The notes under the pieces are model-generated. The model did no database searches, was not told the DNA's origin, and saw nothing but the letters and a program-made list of their open reading frames with translations. From Bimastos eiseni (lineage: Eukaryota > Annelida > Clitellata > Crassiclitellata > Lumbricidae), in NCBI GenBank assembly GCA_959347315.1, contig OY365817.1, positions 6,569,731 through 6,633,730 of the forward strand: 64,000 bases of DNA, given 5' to 3'. Both the position numbers and the translations under genes were made by a program. This document shows, one piece after another, positions 41,756 to 50,575 of the stretch; position 1 is the stretch's first letter, and each line of letters begins with the position of its first letter.

Positions 41756-42204
41756 ATTCAGATTTCGTCTGTATCGATCGACTTTTTAACTTTATTTCTA
41801 ATCTACAGAAATGACAAATTGCAGGTATCAACGAAAACAACAGCACACATTGCTAAAACTCCATATAAAGGTGTAAAACGAACACACGACACTAAAATTG
41901 CCAGTCAGGATGTATCTACAAATTTCGCACTGTATTCGGCTGTATCGCACACGTTCGATACAGCCGAAAACAGCAGCTGTTGGCCTAGCGCCCACAGCAG
42001 CGCACCACGACTGATATGTTTATAATAACGATTAATACGACTTAAACTGTGCAGTGTCCAAAATACGTTCACAATGTTATAAATGAGCAAATTATTCATA
42101 AAATAAATTGCGAATTCATAATCATACATCAAAGCATACAAATCATAATCGAGATAAGCAATCTGCTACAGCATATAACACATACAATGTTTTACATATA
42201 GCCT

Positions 42205-42237
42205 TACAGATATTTGTTATAGACAAATATCTGTAAA
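42205..42237. repeat. Hairpin, 14-bp arms, 5-nt loop
   Basis: ttacagatatttgt / tatag / acaaatatctgtaa; perfect arms. Inside the LTR element. Confidence 0.9.
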
Positions 42238-42352
42238 GCTAACGCCCATCGCACAAGTTTAGCAGATTTAGACATCGATTCAGTCAAGTAGGATGAAGGA
42301 TTATATGGTCGGTGTAAATGTGAACTTTATATCCAATAATAATTTCTTTGAA

Positions 42353-42394
42353 TTTGTTTGAAGCCCAAAAAATAGCATGTGGGCTTCAAACAAA
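42353..42394. repeat. Hairpin, 15-bp arms, 12-nt loop
   Basis: tttgtttgaagccca and its exact inverse separated by aaaaatagcatg. Inside the LTR element. Confidence 0.9.
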
Positions 42395-42927
42395 TGCTTA
42401 TCGTATCATTCAATATCTATGCTTCTGGGTATCATTCAAAATCTGGGTTATAAATGACACAAACGTTCATCAACTCCTTTATCGTCCAATTGTGTCAACG
42501 CAGCAAAATTGCTGCTATCACAATACAAGTTAAAGGGATATCAAACACATATAAAACAACATTAGATCTAATAGCATTTTTTCAATAAATCAGTAGCTTC
42601 TTTGATGCTCTTATGTCCAAATTACATGCATCTTGTCAGGTACTTGCTTGCAGATATGACACAAGGGATCAAACTTATTAAAATGTGAAAAATTCTATAA
42701 CACGAGCATCGTATTTGATATAATATATATGTTAGATCAGCAATCTTTGCAAATTTTTATCAATCAAGATATCCATCCATCTTCTTCAACCGTTCATCCA
42801 CAACTGCAACTGTAATGTACTTTCTGCTTTTATTTGCGTTTACAATCTTTCTTTCATCATTTCCCAAGTCCACCAAATAAGAATGCTTAGATCAACAATA
42901 GTACATTGTGATAATAACGTGTTTGTT

Positions 42928-43022
42928 GACGTGTTGTATACAAAACAACTGTAAACTCTTGACGTGTTGCATACAATACAACTGTAAACTCTTGACGTGT
43001 TGTATACAATACAACTGTACAG
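42928..43022. repeat. 33-bp tandem repeat, ~3 copies
   Basis: The unit gacgtgttgtatacaaaaca...ctgtaaactctt is repeated three times with few changes, giving an 11-residue repeat (YSCIVCNTSRV) in the integrase C-terminal frame. It is a slippage expansion within the decayed LTR element. Confidence 0.9.
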
Positions 43023-43585
43023 TCTAAGCTTTTGAAGTTGTTTATCTCTTGCATGAGTTTGTGCGTAAAATAGGGTTTTTTCTAAATTCTCTTTCAATTT
43101 CTTGAGATATTTTTCTGGTTTAATTCCAATGTGAGGTGGCAAATTAATTTATCTCGTCCAAATTTTCTCTAAAATTGCAAGAGGACAACGTAGAATTTTT
43201 CCATACACTAACCTATCACTATCACTTCATTTGGCACTTCATTTGGCACTTCGCGTATTGCCTAGACAGCAAAATAATAATCTTATGCCATCTCGTTGGA
43301 TTGTCCACGATGACTTGATGAATCATCTGTTTGAAAGTTTCAATCCATCTCTCGACTAATCCAGCTGATGACCTAATGATAAAACTCCATAAGTCTAAAA
43401 CGAACACAAATTTCGCGCGCAATATGACATCAGCACACATGCGATACGGCCGAATACAGCAGCTGCGGTCTAGCCTGCAAATCATCGTCGCTGCGCCACA
43501 GTCTGCATTAAATATATCCTGACTGACATGTATACAATAACGATTAAAGCGACTTAAACTATGTAGTGTCCAAAATACGTTCACA

Positions 43586-44392
43586 ACTCTCCAGCAACAA
43601 TTTGCTCGATTATTTTAGAGTAAAATGACTCATTTTAAATCGGTTAGCTGGGTCTGAGGCGTTCAGACCCTCTCGTTTAATGACCGGATAAACCAATGAG
43701 CGCTTCTGAGAGGCAGGCATTACTCCCTTAGAGAACGAACGGTTACAGAGGCAAGTGAGTAGCGGAAGAAGATACTCAATGAACTCCTGCAGCAAGAACG
43801 TTGGTAAGTGACCGAGCTTACATGACTTACATGACACGTGAGTTCGATCAGGTCATCAGAAGTTACCTCATTTAAGGTCGTTAGAGTGCAGTCAGCCGAG
43901 ACGATTTCAGATGGAGGCAAGTCCGAGGTGTCAGCTCCAACAGATTGAATTTTGGTGGTACAGTGTTTTGCAAGGGCATCAGCGGTGAAGGCAAAGGGGG
44001 TGCTTAGGAGTACCCAGACCCACGTCGACCCAACAGGCTGTTGAAGGTGGACCGAAGTCTTTTTGGTCCTTCGATGATTGAGATATTTTGGACTCCCAGA
44101 ACGTCATCGCTCGCGATAACGTGTATTCATGTGCCGAACGGAGTGAATACAACTCCCTCGATCATCTGGCAAGCGTGTCCGACGACAAAGCCTCTCCAGC
44201 CGACGGCACTGGCTGCGGATGGAACGACACTCGGCGTCGAACCACGAGGATGGGTGCTTCAGCGGATCCGCTGGTGGCGTAATGGAAGGTAGGAGTCCAC
44301 CAAGCCCGACACTGCATTCTCATAGGCGCGAAGAAGTCAGAAGTTGACGAGTCAGCCACAGACGACGGCTCTGCGACTAGGGGCAGCGACCA
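43586..44392 (-). mobile_element. CR1/L2-like LINE, middle piece (endonuclease-RT linker and RT start)
   Basis: Minus strand: NAVSGLVDSYLP (~44,300), HPSSWFDAECRSIRSQCRRL (44,230-44,290, shifted frame), MTFWESKISQSS (~44,090), FTADALAKHCTTKIQSVGAD (~43,960), LTTLNEVTSDDLIELTC (43,720-43,920). Then RT motifs 0-2: LGHLPTFLLQEFIEYLLPLL, SFSKGVMPASQKRSLVYPVI, DPANRFKMSH (43,610-43,840) and SKIIEQIVAGE up to the LTR insertion. This order is standard for CR1/L2/jockey-type LINEs between the endonuclease and RT core. Confidence 0.82.
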
Positions 44393-44398
44393 CAACGC
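44393..44398 (+). other. Probable Polinton target-site duplication (left)
   Basis: AACGCC immediately precedes the left AGTAGT terminus; AACGCA follows the right terminus at 49,217-49,222. Five of six bases match, and 6-bp duplications are the rule for Polintons. Removing the element restores the LINE context. Confidence 0.7.
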
Positions 44399-44990
44399 CA
44401 GTAGTGAGGCAAGTGGGATTTCTGGCACATGTTCTCTTTGCCCTGTCACGTGACTGTCTACGACGTCATATATTATCTAGGCGGACTTCTAGCCCCGCCC
44501 ACCTGTCAATCATCCATTCTTGTGAGTGCAAACTTGACCTTTGTACCGTACACAACCTGTAAATCATCCATTGCTATCATGCACAAGGCTGCACTTTGCA
44601 CTGGGCATTTAGCGCACTATCAGTATACATCACCTGGCAACGGCATGTCAATCATCCATTGTTCTTCCAGAGCAGCCAATCTGTGCTTATCTCATTTAAC
44701 TTTGCCCATCGTATACTAGTGGGTTAGTGAGTGTTTTGTTTAGACCTTTGACATGGAGTTGACAGATGCATGATAGGTGTATTATTTTGCTAACCCTAGA
44801 CTGGTGCCGCGCCTCCTATCCATAGACAATGGGCCTTGGTTGTGCTAACTCTGATTATGCATTACATGGAGGCTAGCACAGAAGATTACAAATTGTTAAC
44901 TGTAGCGTGAATGGCGGCCCTAGCCTTCGGCTAGGCCTCAAACCCTAGCGCCATTCCTATTGGCCAACGGTAGCGCGGGAGCCTGTGCAT
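44399..44990 (+). repeat. Left terminal inverted repeat of Polinton 2 (with ~370-bp insertion)
   Basis: Shared with the right end (inverted): ttctggcacat, gacgtcat, ctaggcggact, ccccgcccacctgtcaatca, ttgacctttgta, tacacaacct, then ttcggctaggcct and ccattcctattggccaacgg. Between cacaacct (44,558) and ccttcgg (44,924) the left copy has ~367 extra bp. Within the left repeat the motif tcaatcatccatt occurs at ~44,507, ~44,564 and ~44,648, suggesting internal duplications. Confidence 0.85.
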
Positions 44991-45239
44991 TGTTAGTGTG
45001 TCACAATAATATTTATATTAATAAGAAATTAATCACAATAGCGATATTAAGCCAAGGTAGCTGGTGCTTATATTCATTAACAGTTTTGGCGCAAGAGCTT
45101 ACGGACTGCATAATTAACGAAATACAAACAGCAATTATGTGTTACACGCATATTAAAAGGAGGAAATATTTTGGTGAAATCGAAACATAACATCAATGTA
45201 ACGATGTAACGATTGTGAAAAGGCGAAAGATGTCAAGCA

Positions 45240-45488
45240 GTGCGAATCCGATTCTGAATTCGAAATACCGCCTTCAGCCAAAGATGTTTTGAGCGCATTA
45301 GTCTTGAAAATCTCAAAGCAGACAACCAAAAGCTAAGTTAAAGCTAAGTTAAAGCTAAATATGCTTATTTGCAGAAATTGCCATTTGAATGCTGTGGAAT
45401 CATTGCCTCTGCCATGCGCTCACATAGTATTATGCGACTCTTGTGCAGATATTCTTGACGTATATTGGGCACCGTCAGAATTTTTATG
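45240..45488 (+). pseudogene. RING-finger protein remnant in Polinton 2
   Basis: The frame reads DSEFEIPPSAKDVLSALVL, a stop, then LICRNCHLNAVESLPLPCAH and IVLCDSCADILDVYW to a stop at 45,488. CxxC-x11-CxH-x3-CxxC is the second half of a C3HC4 RING as found in IAP-type E3 ligases. One in-frame stop separates the upstream acidic region; an ATG at 45,360 opens a 43-codon ORF. Viruses and large DNA transposons often carry captured RING/IAP genes. Its position just inside the TIR supports it being Polinton cargo. Confidence 0.55.
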
Positions 45489-45547
45489 ATATAAATCATA
45501 TATAAATTTCTTTTGCACCAACAAATACTCACTCACCGAAATGAATC

Positions 45548-45730
45548 CAACTTGGCAACATCAATTTTCTGCAATAATTAGTGGCGAGACTCTGTTTACG
45601 CTTAAATTTATCGATCACTTGCCTATGATAAGTCATATGATAAATTAGATGGTCGATAACATTTTTATTGTGCAATGGAATATATCAAGATATATTTGAC
45701 AAATATCCGTGGTTCCATCCGGATATCTGT
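45548..45730 (+). pseudogene. Polinton packaging ATPase, N-terminal fragment
   Basis: An ATG opens MNPTWQHQFSAIISGE, then TLFTLKFIDHLPMISHM and, in a shifted frame, CNGIYQDIFDKYPWFHPDI. This matches the Polinton 1 ATPase (SIVSGPSECGKTHFTLRFID ... GIYQEIFDKYP). The GPSGCGK core of Walker A is deleted and the gene stops where integrase sequence begins. Confidence 0.75.
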
Positions 45731-45734
45731 TGGT

Positions 45735-46390
45735 CGATCAGACATGGTGATCAGATGGTGCACAACCCGCCGACTTACAAACAAAAAAGGCACCGAATTT
45801 CTCAAAAAGTCTTTTCAAACACTGCTGCGTAAAAATTCCATCCGTTACTACACATCTGAAAATTATGATATCAAAGCATGTGTTGTAGAGAGATTCAATC
45901 GAACGCTCAAAACCAAATTGTGGAAATATTTCACGCACAAAAACACGTATCGTTATACCGACGTGTTGACCGATCTCGTGCATTCCTATAATGAAACCTT
46001 TCACAAAAGTATAGGCATGCCTCCTGCACGAGAATCTCTGGAAAATGTAGGACTTGTAAGAAGTCGTTTGCTTGGCGAAAAGAAGAGCAAAAGAAGATTT
46101 GGAAGTATAATACAGGCGACAAAATGAGAATAAGTAGGACCAGAATAGCAGTCAAAAAGGGCTACCTACCTTCTTGATCCGAAGAAATCTTTGTCATTAC
46201 AGCACAAATCCGATCACATAACGTATGAATAGTGGATTTTAATGGTGAGAAGGTAGTAGGCAAGTTCTATCAAGAACAGTTGCAACGTATTTCGAAAGAA
46301 GATGATATTTATAAAGTGGAAAATATTTTGTTTAAACTCGCACACGCGGTGGTAAGCTGGAGTATTTTGTGAAGTAGAAAGACTTTGACA
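45735..46390 (+). pseudogene. Polinton retroviral-type integrase, C-terminal two thirds
   Basis: The open frame (45,675-46,127) contains KKGTEFLKKSFQTLLRKNSI, YYTSENYDIKACVVERFNRT, KTKLWKYFTHKNTYRYTDVL and HSYNETFHKSIGMPPARE, i.e. the second half of the rve core with the catalytic Glu region VVERFNR (the second Asp has decayed). After a stop, MRISRTRIAVKKGYLPS, EEIFVITA, VDFNGEKVVGKFYEQ and GGKLEYFVK form the C-terminal and chromo-like part, with stops. It integrates Polinton DNA, giving 6-bp duplications. Confidence 0.85.
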
Positions 46391-46529
46391 ACATGCTAGG
46401 CCTATGTTGTACGTGTTTCTGTTTAAACTATGTGAGATATCTGTCATGCCAAGATTCTTAGACTTTGGATATATTTGATACTTAGGCTGTCTTCGATTCA
46501 GATGCGTTGAGTATATCGTCGGTATAGAT

Positions 46530-46796
46530 TGGCAGAATGGCTGGCTCACTTTTACCTCACGCTGCCCGGCAAAAGCTCTACTGCAACTTGCTGGAACACG
46601 TTGTGGTTGGAGATAACAAAGTTCCACTGCTTCGTAAGTTCAGATATCCGATGACTTCGGTTATAAAGATAAACCTTTACAGCAGAAAAATATCGATTCA
46701 ATCGAGATAAATATAAGGAATGACAAGGGCGACCCCATACCATTTGAAACCAGAAGGGTGATTGTAACGTTTCACCTCAGACTTTGTAAAATACCA
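46530..46796 (+). pseudogene. Polinton minor capsid (penton-like) protein, C-terminal fragment
   Basis: Frame pieces KLYCNLLEHVVVGDNKVPLL (46,530-46,620) and, in another frame, IDSIEINIRNDKGDPIPFET then RRVIVTFHLRL to a stop at ~46,796. An I-E-I-x-I-R-(D/N)-D-x-G-x-P-I-P-F ending followed by a hydrophobic beta strand is characteristic of the single-jelly-roll minor capsid protein of Polintons. One frameshift. The N-terminal half is lost. Confidence 0.7.
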
Positions 46797-46807
46797 TAGC
46801 TATTACA

Positions 46808-47217
46808 ATGAAAAGGCAATTTTGCTGCGATGCGAGCCGTGTCGCATACGAAGGATTATTATTCCCAATAGGGCGGGAGCGGAATGCCAGCTTTTCAAGG
46901 CTCTCGCATGCAGCGTGGACATGGATTGGGAAGCATACTCAGCGGATTTTTCAGAAGCGCTTGGCCTTTAATTCAAACGGGCGCTAAAGCTTTCGGAAAA
47001 CAGTTCTTGAGAACAGGTTTACAGATTCCAAACGATGTGGCAGACGGTCAAAAATTTCAGAGATGCTGGCAAGAGTCGTATTCCTGCCGGTATAAAAGAG
47101 TTTGTTTCGACCAACCCATTTAATACTCAAAGTGGTAGCGAGCGGTGGTAAGAGACGCAATAAACCGGTCAAGAGATTAAATAAAAAGTTCAAGCAGGAC
47201 ATATTCGACGAAGAATA
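46808..47217 (+). pseudogene. Polinton small core-like protein
   Basis: Starts MKRQFCCDASRVAYEGLLFP; after a frameshift AFQGSRMQRGHGLGSILSGF, FRSAWPLIQTGAKAFGKQFL and DVADGQKF (46,884-47,123); then KSRIPAGIKEFVSTNPF and a basic tail ending FKQDIFDEE just before the capsid ATG. A glycine-rich hydrophobic segment followed by a basic tail suggests an internal virion protein (membrane-active or DNA-binding); that is inference. The same gene precedes the capsid in Polinton 1. Confidence 0.65.
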
Positions 47218-48465
47218 ATGGCTTTCGTTCACCCTCAGTCTTGCGAATGTACCAGGAGCGAATTGGATCTCTTTGTCGTACCTCCGACCAGCATAGAAAA
47301 CGGAACTTTTGTGGAATATAATCCAATTTCAACAATTTCTCAAGGAACTCCTATAAAATTTAGCATTACGGGTGCCGGACAAGACTATCTGGAGTTGTCG
47401 AGTACTAAACTATATTGTGCGTACAAACAACGATGCCATAGATGATACCGATCACGTCGGTCCTATCAATCTGTTTCTACACAGCCTGTTTTCGGAAGTC
47501 GACATTACCTTAAAACCGACTCAAACAATACTTGTGCGTGTCGAAGTTACTTGGAGACGATTCTACGTTATGGATCGGCACCCAAAAATTCACAACTAAC
47601 CGCGGCGCTGTATTACAAAGACGTGGCTAAACACATGAAGAAAGCCAATCCTCACGACAATGCTGGATCTCAACACTGAATTTAAGAAACGCAGCGCATT
47701 AACCAACGAATGACACGTTGTAGACATGCTGGGTTGCATTCACGGCGACCTGTTCTTCCAAAATCGATTCCTTCCTACGACTTTAATATAAAGACGAGGC
47801 TGGTTAGAAATAATGTAATCCATTGCAGATGCAGCATATAAAGTACAAATCTTGGATTGTAAATTGGATGTTAGAAAAGTGAAACTTAGCCCATCGGTAT
47901 TTGTCGCACATGACAATGCTTTGGAAAGAGGAAACGTAACATTTTCGAAGCAAAGAGCCGTCTGTAAAGCCTTCACGGTGCCTGCCGGTAATTTATATGC
48001 CACTCAAGAAAGCATTTCCTCCGGACAGTTACCCCCCAGAATAGTTATCGGTTGCGTAGACAACGATGCCTTTAACGGAAACTACTAGAAGAATCCATTC
48101 AACTTTGAACATATGAATATTACCCAACTTACAGTATGTCTGGATGGTCAGCAGCAATCTGTTAAACCACTAGATGAAAACTTTACTACCGATCAGTTTA
48201 TTGGTGCCTGTGCCACACTGTTCATGGGAGCTGGAAAGTGGATGCGAGACGCAGAAAATGAAATTAGCAGAGAGGATTTTCCTGGTGGATACGCTCTTCA
48301 TGCATTCGATCTGACACCTGATCTTGGCGAAGTCAATCTGATCAAGCAAAGAAATATTTGACTGGACACTCAAGCTTCGGTGAATATCATAAAGCATCTG
48401 CAGAATTTGAAAAGATTTTGGAGATTGATAGGTCGAGAAACGGGGTTTTTGATTATAAAAACTGA
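47218..48465 (+). pseudogene. Polinton major capsid protein (double jelly-roll)
   Basis: Blocks in order: MAFVHPQSCECTRSELDLFV and NGTFVEYNPISTISQGTPIK (47,218-47,445); VGPINLFLHSLFSEVDITLK (47,372-47,599); QILDCKLDVRKVKLSPSVFV and LPPRIVIGCVDNDAFNGNY (47,852-48,088); NITQLTVCLDGQQQSVKPLD and DFPGGYALHAFDLTPDLGE (48,113-48,361); ending EFEKILEIDRSRN. The length, ~415 codons, is close to the family's usual size minus one lost stretch. At least four frameshifts or stops inactivate it. Confidence 0.88.
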
Positions 48466-48471
48466 AGATGG

Positions 48472-48925
48472 ATGGAGCCAGAACAGATAGCTTATTTCGC
48501 CGAGATTCAAAGTGTGAAGCTGTTTGCTGGCTTATTTGCATGCGTTCGTCTACCAAAAACTTTACGAGAACCAGCTCTACTCGTCTGTAACACCGATCCG
48601 CACTTCGAAGCAGAGGAGCATTGGATAGTATTGTACGTGGAGAATTCGTCGTATGGAGAATATTTCGACTCGTTTGGCAGATATTAAGTTATCAAGATAT
48701 TATATTCAGAGAGTTCCTGAAGAGACATTAAGAACATTGGATTTATAATAATAAGCATTTGGAAAGTTCTGCTAGCCATTTTTGTGGACATTATTGTACT
48801 TTCTATTGATTGCATAGATGTAGAAATAAAAATATTAACGCCACGACTAATATGCTCACTCCAGACACTGGACTTAATGATTATTTGGTTCATAATTACA
48901 TTTGTAAGACGTTTTCAACTGATTG
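48472..48925 (+). pseudogene. Polinton adenovirus-type cysteine protease
   Basis: The frame 48,472-48,687 reads MEPEQIAYFAEIQSVKLFAG, LREPALLVCNTDPHFEAEEH, WIVLYVENSSYGEYFDSFGR: the catalytic His (EHW) and acidic region. In shifted frames HLESSASHFCGHYCTFYCI (nucleophile Cys in FCGHYC) and TGLNDYLVHNYICKTFSTD to a stop complete the domain. The family processes capsid proteins. An ~2-codon slip after FGRY and one more shift break it. Confidence 0.88.
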
Positions 48926-48999
48926 AATAAAGTTTCAACCATTTGAATATTTATTTCATTAAGAAAATCAGGGTTATGATGAATGCAATGCTAAAACAA

Positions 49000-49216
49000 T
49001 GGCTCCCACTTTACCGTTGGCCAACAGGAATGGCACTAGGGTTTAGAGGCCTAGCCGAAGGTTGTGTACAGTACAAAGGTCAAGGGTACACTCGCAAGAA
49101 TGGATGATTGACAGGTGGGCGGGGTTAGGAGTCCGCCTAGACAATGGATGACGTCATAGGCAGTTACGCGACAAGGCAAGGGCAAATGTGCCAGAAACTC
49201 CACTTACTTTACTACT
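49000..49216 (-). repeat. Right terminal inverted repeat of Polinton 2
   Basis: Inverse of the left repeat without the 367-bp insertion, ending actact against the AACGCA duplication. About 85% identical to the left copy by eye. Confidence 0.85.
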
Positions 49217-49222
49217 AACGCA

Positions 49223-49720
49223 TCACCGCAGGACGCATGGTCCAACTTCATCCACTCCCGAACGAACCTTATGGCTTGGTCCACCAATTGGTGGATGAAG
49301 GATATGGCTCCGATGACTAGGCCATGGTCGGAGAGCGTCGGGAATGGATGAATTGGTTACTTGGTGGCTAGTCATCCCGCGTCATGAAGATATCAAGCCA
49401 CCCTCCTCGACGGCGGGTGGACCGTGCAACATGTTGTACAACTCCTAATTGTTGAGTGTTTGAGCCCGGTTGGCGTCCGCTAGATCCACGATGACAAATT
49501 GTGTATTGTCAAGGGCGAACTGTTCATGGAGAAACGTTAGTTCGTTGAATAGAGCGGCCCTTGCTGGCATTGATCCCGGCCTGTTGATTGTTACAAGTGT
49601 GGTAGAACCACGAGATGACGAGATGTAGTCAGCCGATACGTCAAATGTTGTCGGTTTCTCGCATAGAACAATATTTCTGGCACGAAGGCAGTCATCATGC
49701 CTGCACCGCTGTTGTATTGG
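49223..49720 (-). mobile_element. CR1/L2-like LINE, endonuclease segment (5' piece)
   Basis: Minus strand: STTLVTINRPGSMPARAALF, NELTFLHEQFALDNTQFVIV (49,470-49,640), a degraded GDFN (DLADAN), then SDHGLVIGAISFIHQLVDQA and WMKLDHASCGDA (~49,225-49,340). These are the back half of the apurinic-type endonuclease (the SDH catalytic box is visible) and the following linker. The reading picks up at 44,392 on the other side of Polinton 2, so both belong to one LINE copy. Confidence 0.78.
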
Positions 49721-49735
49721 TGTTCAGCATGGTAA

Positions 49736-50575
49736 TCAGCTAACTCTCAGCAAGGCGTAGTATTTATCCAGTAGAGCGTGATCCGTGCAAGGGCGGCACC
49801 TTGGCGTGTGCTGGAGTTTCAGAGAGCTCATCGGGCTCCTGAGTAAAACGAGTGCATCAAGCTCAGCGATTATAGATAGTATGTCAATTGTCGTCGCTAG
49901 CCCTTCGCATCTGTTCTCAATGCATGATGTGAGCGCCTGCCTCATCTGTGGACAGTGGGGCCCTGTAGTACTGGATGCAGCGGCAAACAGAACAACGGCG
50001 GTCCCTGGGGTCACCCTGCTGCGGTCCGACCTGCGAGAAGATGGTGTAGCGACCGAAGCGCAGGTCTGTTGATTCCGCGCAGACGAGTACGTAATACGGC
50101 TTCAATTCCGGTAGCGCCTCGTCCAGTTCGGCATGCATGCGGTCTGTGTATAGACTGTTGAAGGCGTTTCTGAAGTCCAATTTTTACAGGACGTGGTCGG
50201 AAGGCATAGTCGACTGCACCGCTGCCTATCCTCCTCCTGACACATCTATTCCAACCCTGTCTCGGAGCCAGATGTAGCCGGCAAGGAGTTGGCGCTTTTT
50301 GACGTCAAGTCTGCACCAGTAGTAGCCTATAACTGTTTATCCTTTTTCTCAGAGCAATCAGATTTCCACCGAATAAGAGTGGCTTAATCGGGTTTGGATA
50401 TGATTTTGTCAACACTAGATTGATCAAGCCATTGATTACTTTCAGCAGTTCCGGTCCTGTCTCGCGCAACTGGTCACGTTCAGAAGATGCTAGGGACGAA
50501 GACCGTTCCCCTCCCGATGAACCCATCGTATAAGATCGTATGTGGCCGCGTATTTGACCCAAACATTAAACCTGT
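49736..50575 (-). mobile_element. RLE non-LTR retrotransposon fragment (C-like family)
   Basis: Minus strand: MGSSGGERSSSLASSERDQL and KPLLFGGNLIALRKR (50,305-50,562, RT motifs 1-2), LDFRNAFNSLYTDRMHAELD (motif A) and FSQVGPQQGDP (motif B) at 49,917-50,180. A deletion removing YMDD follows, then ENRCEGLATTIDILSIIAEL and LDALVLLRSPMSSLKLQHTP (49,736-50,014). The post-RT box, knuckle and endonuclease are absent; the 3' side abuts the LINE. It is closest to family C in wording but clearly diverged. Confidence 0.8.

Larger units (their letters stand above)
41756..43585 (-). mobile_element. Degenerate Gypsy-type LTR retrotransposon inserted in the LINE
   Basis: Diverged direct repeats at ~41,860-42,079 and ~43,380-43,585 share aaactccata, taaaacgaacac, taacgattaa and cgacttaaact and end in caaaatacgttcacaa. 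In the minus direction each starts TGTGAACG, so they are probable LTRs. Between them the minus strand encodes integrase pieces SSAGLVERWIETFKQMIHQV (43,222-43,375), PPHIGIKPEKYLKKLKENLE (42,840-43,142) and HSYLVDLGNDERKIVNANKS (~42,820-42,890). Gag, protease, RT and RNase H are absent. The flanking LINE reading frame resumes on both sides, supporting an insertion. LTR ends and target duplication are not resolved. Confidence 0.65.
44399..49216 (+). mobile_element. Polinton/Maverick 2, 4.8-kb deletion derivative with TIRs
   Basis: Ends are agtagtgaggcaagtgg... on the left and the inverse of agtagtaaagtaagtgg... on the right, flanked by AACGCC/AACGCA. Gene remnants, all plus strand: RING finger, packaging ATPase N-terminus, rve integrase with chromo-like tail, minor capsid C-terminus, core-like protein, major capsid protein, adenovirus-type protease. 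PolB is missing. The usual size is 15-20 kb, so about three quarters is lost. It lies inside a CR1/L2-like LINE. Confidence 0.9.
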
